Positions 60,022 through 64,000 of a stretch of 64,000 bases of DNA are shown in pieces (position 1 is the stretch's first letter; each line of letters begins with the position of its first letter). The translations under genes and the position numbers were made by a program. Source of the stretch: Sinorhizobium terangae (GTDB lineage: Bacteria; Pseudomonadota; Alphaproteobacteria; Rhizobiales; Rhizobiaceae); contig NZ_CP121659.1 in the NCBI RefSeq assembly GCF_029714365.1, positions 3,756,501 to 3,820,500 of the forward strand, given 5' to 3'. The notes beneath the pieces are model-generated. The model saw only the letters and a program-made list of their open reading frames with translations, was not told the DNA's origin and did not search any database.

Positions 60022-61746
60022 GTGACTGAGGTGTCAGGGAAGGACCACGGAGAAGCTTCGCGCGGCGGCTTGCAGGCCGCAGCCGCCTTCGTTCGGGACC
60101 GTCTCCGCCGGCCGTTCAGCTTCTATCTGATTTCGCTGCTGCTGGTCGCGATCATCCCTTCCTTCATCTTCTCCTTCGTCATCCTGAAACGCAGCATGGA
60201 TGCACAGGAGCAGGTCGTGACATCGCTCCTGAACGCCTCGACCGGCTCGGTCGCGCGCATCGTCGAGCGCGAGATCGAGGGCATGCTGACGACGCTCAAG
60301 GTTCTTTCGACATCGAGCGCGATGGAGTTGCGCGACATGCGCGCCTTTTACGGCCGCGCTTCCGTCGCCTTGGCCGACAGTGATTCCAACCTGATTGTCA
60401 TAGACAGGAACCGCAATCAGAGACTGAATACCCGACTTCCCTTCGGTGCGCCGCTTGGACAGGCGTCCGATCCGGAGTCGATCGAACTTGCCTTCAAGAA
60501 CAAGGGTCCACTCGTCTCCGGCGTGTTTTTCGACAAGACCGACGGGCGATGGGCCTTCAATGTCTATCTTCCGGTCAGTCTTTCAACCGGGGAGAGCTAT
60601 CTGTTGACCTTGACGCAAGACGCTGACGGGATGGCGAAGGCTGTCAACCGCGACACGCTGTCGCCCGGCTGGAATGCCGCACTGGTGGATGGCAGCGGAA
60701 AGGTGATCGTGTCTTCCGATGCCGCGGTCAAAGCGGGCGACACATTCTTCCTCGAGAAGCTGCCGGCGATCAGCATCGGCGTTGCCAACATCAGCGAAAA
60801 CGGCGCGGACTACCGCGTCGCGACCGAGTTTTCCATCGTGACCGGATGGCGCATCGTCGCCTGGGCGCCGCGTCAGGTTGTCGATGCGCCGATAGTGTGG
60901 TCGTTCCTCTGGTTGTCGCTCGGCGGCATCATTTTCGCAAGCATCGCGGTCGCGGGTTCGCTGACCATCGCCCGCCTGCTCTCGCAGGGGGTGAAGCTGC
61001 TTGCCATGGACGCCCGGCGCCTCGGCGCCGGCGAGCCGATCAAACCGCGTCGCTACATGATTACCGAGGTCGAGGACGTATCGAGGGCGTTCGCCCGGGC
61101 GGCCGCAGCGCGCACCAAGGCTGAAGGGGAAATCCGTTTTCTGATGAGGGAGGTTGCGCACCGCTCCAAGAATCAGCTCACTGTCATTCAATCAATGCTG
61201 AACCAATCCGCCAGTTCCGCCGAGAGCGCGTTGGAATTCGCCGAGGCGTTTCGAAAGCGGATTGCCGGACTTGCCCGATCGACCGACCTGATGGTCGCCA
61301 ATGCTGCCCTCGGTGTCGATCTCCAAGAACTGGCGCAGGATCAGCTGCAACCTTTTACCCCCGACGACCCGAAGCGCATCGTCCTCACCGGTCCGGCCTT
61401 GCGGTTGGAAACGCAAGTGGCTCAGATGCTCGGTATGGCGCTGCACGAACTGGCGACCAACGCGACCAAATACGGCGCCCTTGCCAACGCGACCGGTATC
61501 ATCAGGCTCGACTGGTCAGTGTCGGATGGAATGATCGCTATCCGTTGGCGCGAAGAGGGAGCGGATATTGCGCCGCCGAAACAAACTCCCGGGCGAACGG
61601 GTTTCGGAACGGTCGTGCTCGAGCGTATGCTCGGCATGGCGCTTGGGGCTGAGCTCGAAAGGACGATGCACCCGGACGGCATCGAATGGACCATCCGGAT
61701 TCCGCGCAGCAGCAGGGGCGACGTACCGGCCGAAACCGGAAGTTGA
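60022..61746 (+). CDS. Membrane-bound HWE-family sensor histidine kinase
   Basis: 574 residues. Membrane helix at about 33-55 (FYLISLLLVAIIPSFIFSFV), a periplasmic Cache-like sensor region (about 56-290), a second helix (VWSFLWLSLGGIIFASIAVA), a HAMP-like linker, then the kinase with His380 in REVAHRSKNQ, N-box HELATNATKYGA and IRWREEG, the W-x-E of HWE kinases. It starts at GTG 60022. No response regulator is adjacent. In alphaproteobacteria such kinases often feed PhyR or single-domain receivers; the partner here is unknown. Confidence 0.88.
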   Translation: MTEVSGKDHGEASRGGLQAAAAFVRDRLRRPFSFYLISLLLVAIIPSFIFSFVILKRSMDAQEQVVTSLLNASTGSVARIVEREIEGMLTTLKVLSTSSAMELRDMRAFYGRASVALADSDSNLIVIDRNRNQRLNTRLPFGAPLGQASDPESIELAFKNKGPLVSGVFFDKTDGRWAFNVYLPVSLSTGESYLLTLTQDADGMAKAVNRDTLSPGWNAALVDGSGKVIVSSDAAVKAGDTFFLEKLPAISIGVANISENGADYRVATEFSIVTGWRIVAWAPRQVVDAPIVWSFLWLSLGGIIFASIAVAGSLTIARLLSQGVKLLAMDARRLGAGEPIKPRRYMITEVEDVSRAFARAAAARTKAEGEIRFLMREVAHRSKNQLTVIQSMLNQSASSAESALEFAEAFRKRIAGLARSTDLMVANAALGVDLQELAQDQLQPFTPDDPKRIVLTGPALRLETQVAQMLGMALHELATNATKYGALANATGIIRLDWSVSDGMIAIRWREEGADIAPPKQTPGRTGFGTVVLERMLGMALGAELERTMHPDGIEWTIRIPRSSRGDVPAETGS

Positions 61747-62016
61747 CGGCGAGAGTGATGGACGCGGACGCTTTTCAAGGGTTTGCCGGATAGCACCTTC
61801 GATTCCCGGAAACCGGCGAGCGCGCCTTCAGCCAACCGGCAATTGAAGCGTGGCGTGCCGCCTCCGGACGCCGGGTTCCATGACCCTTTCCTTTTCGATC
61901 CATTTCGTTTATAGGCACGCCAGCGAAGGGGACTGCCTCTTCGTATGAACGGCCGCGGCTGGACGACATCCCGGCTGCCGGCGACCCCGAAATCCTCGAA
62001 ACGAAAGGATCATCCG

Positions 62017-62286
62017 ATGTCGATTACTGCAGAGCGCAAGGCTCAGCTCATCAAGGAATTCGCGACCGCTGAAGGCGACACCGGTTCTCCGGAAGTCCAG
62101 GTTGCGCTCCTGACGGAACGGATCAACAACCTGACCGAACACTTCAAGGGCCACAAGAAGGACAACCATTCCCGCCGTGGTCTTCTCGCGATGGTTTCCA
62201 GCCGTCGTTCGCTCCTCGACTATCTGAAGAAGAAAGACGAAGCGCGCTACACCAAGCTGATCGGTGCCCTGGGCATCCGTCGCTAA
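62017..62286 (+). CDS. rpsO: 30S ribosomal protein S15
   Basis: 89 residues, full family length: [40 protein letters not shown], then [26 protein letters not shown] lies 8 bases ahead of the ATG. An intrinsic terminator follows at once. pnp lies 455 bases downstream, as in most proteobacteria, but separated here by a terminator and a repeat. Confidence 0.97.
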   Translation: MSITAERKAQLIKEFATAEGDTGSPEVQVALLTERINNLTEHFKGHKKDNHSRRGLLAMVSSRRSLLDYLKKKDEARYTKLIGALGIRR

Positions 62287-62296
62287 ACGACTTTGT

Positions 62297-62329
62297 CCGG
62301 CGGGCCGCTTGCGGTCCGCCGGCTTTTTA
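62297..62329 (+). terminator. Intrinsic terminator after rpsO
   Basis: CCGGCGGGCCGC (62297-62308) pairs with GCGGTCCGCCGG (62311-62322), one G-T pair, then CTTTTTATT. Confidence 0.85.
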
Positions 62330-62350
62330 TTGGGCGCTTGATCGCCTGCT

Positions 62351-62455
62351 GCATGCTTCCTTAAATCGGGGCCGATTGAAGGATAGAAACATGCAGAAAT
62401 TCAAAGTGCTGCTGCGACTTTTGTGCGTCTGAAAGGACGCAACCGCGCGGCAGAA
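62351..62455 (+). repeat. ABC-type mosaic repeat (family 2), diverged
   Basis: CCTTAAATCGGGGCCGATTG, AAGGATAGAAACATGCAGAA, ATTCAAAGTGCTGCTGCG, then a worn GTGCGTCT / AGGACGC stem. Between it and pnp (62456-62741) I see no gene or clear promoter. Confidence 0.65.
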
Positions 62456-62741
62456 TTGTCTCTCCGCTGGCGCCTGTGGCGCGAGGATTGGAGAGAATGT
62501 CCAGCGAACCGGATGGGCCGGTATCGCGGATCAACCGATGGCCCGTCATGGGGCAGGATTGCAGGATGCTTCGGCGCCCGCGCGCCGGAGCTGCCACGCG
62601 GGCAGCACGGCGAGACGGAATCGAGCCGGTTTGTTTAGAAGCCTCCCGTTGTCTTGCCCGTGATGCGCCACCACCAAGCGGCTCTCAGATCATCCGCGCT
62701 GCAAAAGCCGCGGAAGGTCTCCCGCACACGAAGGACAGAAC

Positions 62742-64000
62742 ATGTTCGAGACCCACAAGGTAGAAATCGAATGGGCAGGGCGTCCGCTCAAGCTCGAAAC
62801 CGGCAAGATCGCGCGTCAGGCTGACGGTGCCGTTCTCGCCACCTACGGCGAAACGGTGGTGCTTGCCACCGTCGTTTCGGCCAAGGCACCGAAGCCGGGC
62901 CAGGATTTCTTCCCGCTCACCGTCAACTACCAGGAAAAGACCTACGCTGCCGGCAAGATTCCCGGCGGTTATTTCAAGCGCGAAGGTCGCCCGAGCGAAA
63001 ACGAAACGCTCGTTTCCCGCCTGATCGACCGGCCGATCCGTCCGCTCTTTCCGGAAGGCTACAAGAACGACACCCAGGTGATCGTCACGGTCATGCAGCA
63101 TGACCTGGAGAACAATCCGGACGTCGTTTCGATGGTTGCGGCCTCCGCCGCGCTGACGCTTTCCGGCATCCCTTTCATGGGCCCGATCGGCGGCGCCCGC
63201 GTCGGCTACATCAACGGCGAATATGTGCTGAACCCGCATCTCGACGAGATGGATGAATCCTCGCTCGATCTCGTCGTCGCCGGCACCCAGGAAGCCGTGC
63301 TGATGGTCGAGTCGGAGGCCAAGGAGCTGCCGGAAGACATCATGCTCGGCGCCGTCGTCTTTGGCCAGAAGGGCTTCCAGCCGGTGATCGACGCGATCAT
63401 CAAGCTTGCCGAAGTTGCGGCCAAGGAGCCGCGCGAGTTCGAACCGGAAGATCATTCCGCGCTCGAAAACGCCATGCTCGTCATTGCCGAAGACGAGCTG
63501 CGCAACGCCTACAAGATCACCGAGAAGGCTGCCCGCTACGCCGCCGTCGACGCCGTCAAGGCCAAGGTGAAGGAACACTTCCTGCCGGAAGGCATCGAAA
63601 ATCCTCCTCACACGGCGGAAGAAATCGCTGCCGTCTTCAAGCATCTGCAGGCCAAGATCGTTCGCTGGAACATCCTCGACACGCAGAGCCGCATCGACGG
63701 CCGCGACCTCGTCACGGTCCGCCCAATCGTCGCGGAAGTCGGCATCCTGCCGCGCACGCACGGTTCGTCGCTCTTCACCCGCGGCGAGACGCAGGCAATC
63801 GTGGTTGCCACGCTCGGCACCGGCGAAGACGAGCAGTATGTCGATTCCTTGACCGGCATGTACAAGGAAAACTTCATGCTGCACTACAACTTCCCGCCCT
63901 TCTCGGTCGGTGAAACGGGCCGCATGGGTTCCCCGGGCCGTCGTGAAATCGGTCACGGCAAGCTCGCCTGGCGCGCCATCCACCCGATGCTGCCGACGGC
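62742..64000 (+). CDS. pnp: Polyribonucleotide nucleotidyltransferase (3' end outside window)
   Basis: The first 419 codons are present; the full protein is about 710-720 residues. First RNase PH domain ([40 protein letters not shown]), the linking helical domain (about 240-320) and the start of the second RNase PH domain ([38 protein letters not shown]). AAGGA lies 6 bases ahead of the ATG. 3'-5' phosphorolytic RNA decay and degradosome component. The catalytic second half and the KH/S1 domains are beyond the window. Confidence 0.97.
   Translation, partial: MFETHKVEIEWAGRPLKLETGKIARQADGAVLATYGETVVLATVVSAKAPKPGQDFFPLTVNYQEKTYAAGKIPGGYFKREGRPSENETLVSRLIDRPIRPLFPEGYKNDTQVIVTVMQHDLENNPDVVSMVAASAALTLSGIPFMGPIGGARVGYINGEYVLNPHLDEMDESSLDLVVAGTQEAVLMVESEAKELPEDIMLGAVVFGQKGFQPVIDAIIKLAEVAAKEPREFEPEDHSALENAMLVIAEDELRNAYKITEKAARYAAVDAVKAKVKEHFLPEGIENPPHTAEEIAAVFKHLQAKIVRWNILDTQSRIDGRDLVTVRPIVAEVGILPRTHGSSLFTRGETQAIVVATLGTGEDEQYVDSLTGMYKENFMLHYNFPPFSVGETGRMGSPGRREIGHGKLAWRAIHPMLPT

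Noticed and set aside
1..64000. CRISPR arrays, prophage or complete insertion sequences
   Set aside because: The repeats seen are dispersed palindromic units, not regularly spaced arrays; no phage structural, transposase or Cas proteins are encoded.

Overview
The window is a chromosomal segment of a fast-growing rhizobium, most likely Sinorhizobium (Ensifer), close to S. meliloti. The evidence is its high GC content, the smeA-smeB-smeR and emrR/emrA-emrB efflux loci, alphaproteobacterial gene orders (rimP-nusA-ylxR-infB-rbfA-truB...rpsO...pnp; dnaX-ybaB-recR; kdsB-pheA), and many copies of two short intergenic mosaic repeats of the RIME / Sinorhizobium ABC type. Species assignment is inference, since no database was searched. 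The window opens inside polA and closes inside pnp.

Layout. 1-2.5 kb: end of polA. 2.6-7.7 kb: a signalling module with a stand-alone CheB-like methylesterase (-) divergent from a CheB-CheR-PAS-PAS-HWE kinase fusion (+) and an overlapping single-domain receiver. 7.8-13.2 kb: smeA-smeB pump with its TetR repressor gene smeR, which a stack of three repeats separates from smeB. 13.5-27.5 kb: an amino-sugar / peptidoglycan-sugar salvage locus. On the minus strand it has murQ, an ABC importer (binding protein, two permeases, ATPase) and a Gfo/Idh dehydrogenase; divergently it has a BadF-type kinase, a GntR regulator, a SIS-type GlcN6P deaminase and nagA; cutC, a ROK kinase and an amidase follow on the minus strand. 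The reading is import, phosphorylation, removal of lactate by MurQ, deacetylation by NagA and deamination to fructose-6-P.

27.8-30.9 kb: small membrane proteins, slyX, an orphan BMP-family binding protein and tRNA-Ser(GGA). 30.9-37.3 kb: an accessory stretch next to the tRNA, with emrAB/emrR, ridA with a divergent TetR gene, and four decayed gene pieces (MaoC-like dehydratase, FixJ-like regulator tail, HdeD half-gene, trimeric-adhesin head). 37.3-45.5 kb: DUF2905, SRPBCC/ArsR pair, BON-domain gene with a strong EcfG-type promoter, AEC permease, cycM, kdsB, pheA, a DUF1127 peptide, VOC protein, WYL regulator, nudC and a HIT protein.

45.7-64 kb: information-processing core with SRP RNA, dnaX, ybaB, recR, a MltB-like transglycosylase whose N-terminal coding region is split by a palindromic element, an MFS fusion protein, rimP-nusA-ylxR-infB behind a putative leader terminator, rbfA, truB, a membrane HWE kinase, rpsO and the start of pnp. 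The parts most worth checking are the operator-like palindromes (smeA, murQ/kinase, emrA/emrR, ridA/TetR, VOC), two EcfG-type stress promoters, the transglycosylase insertion, the rimP leader, and the gene remnants beside tRNA-Ser.
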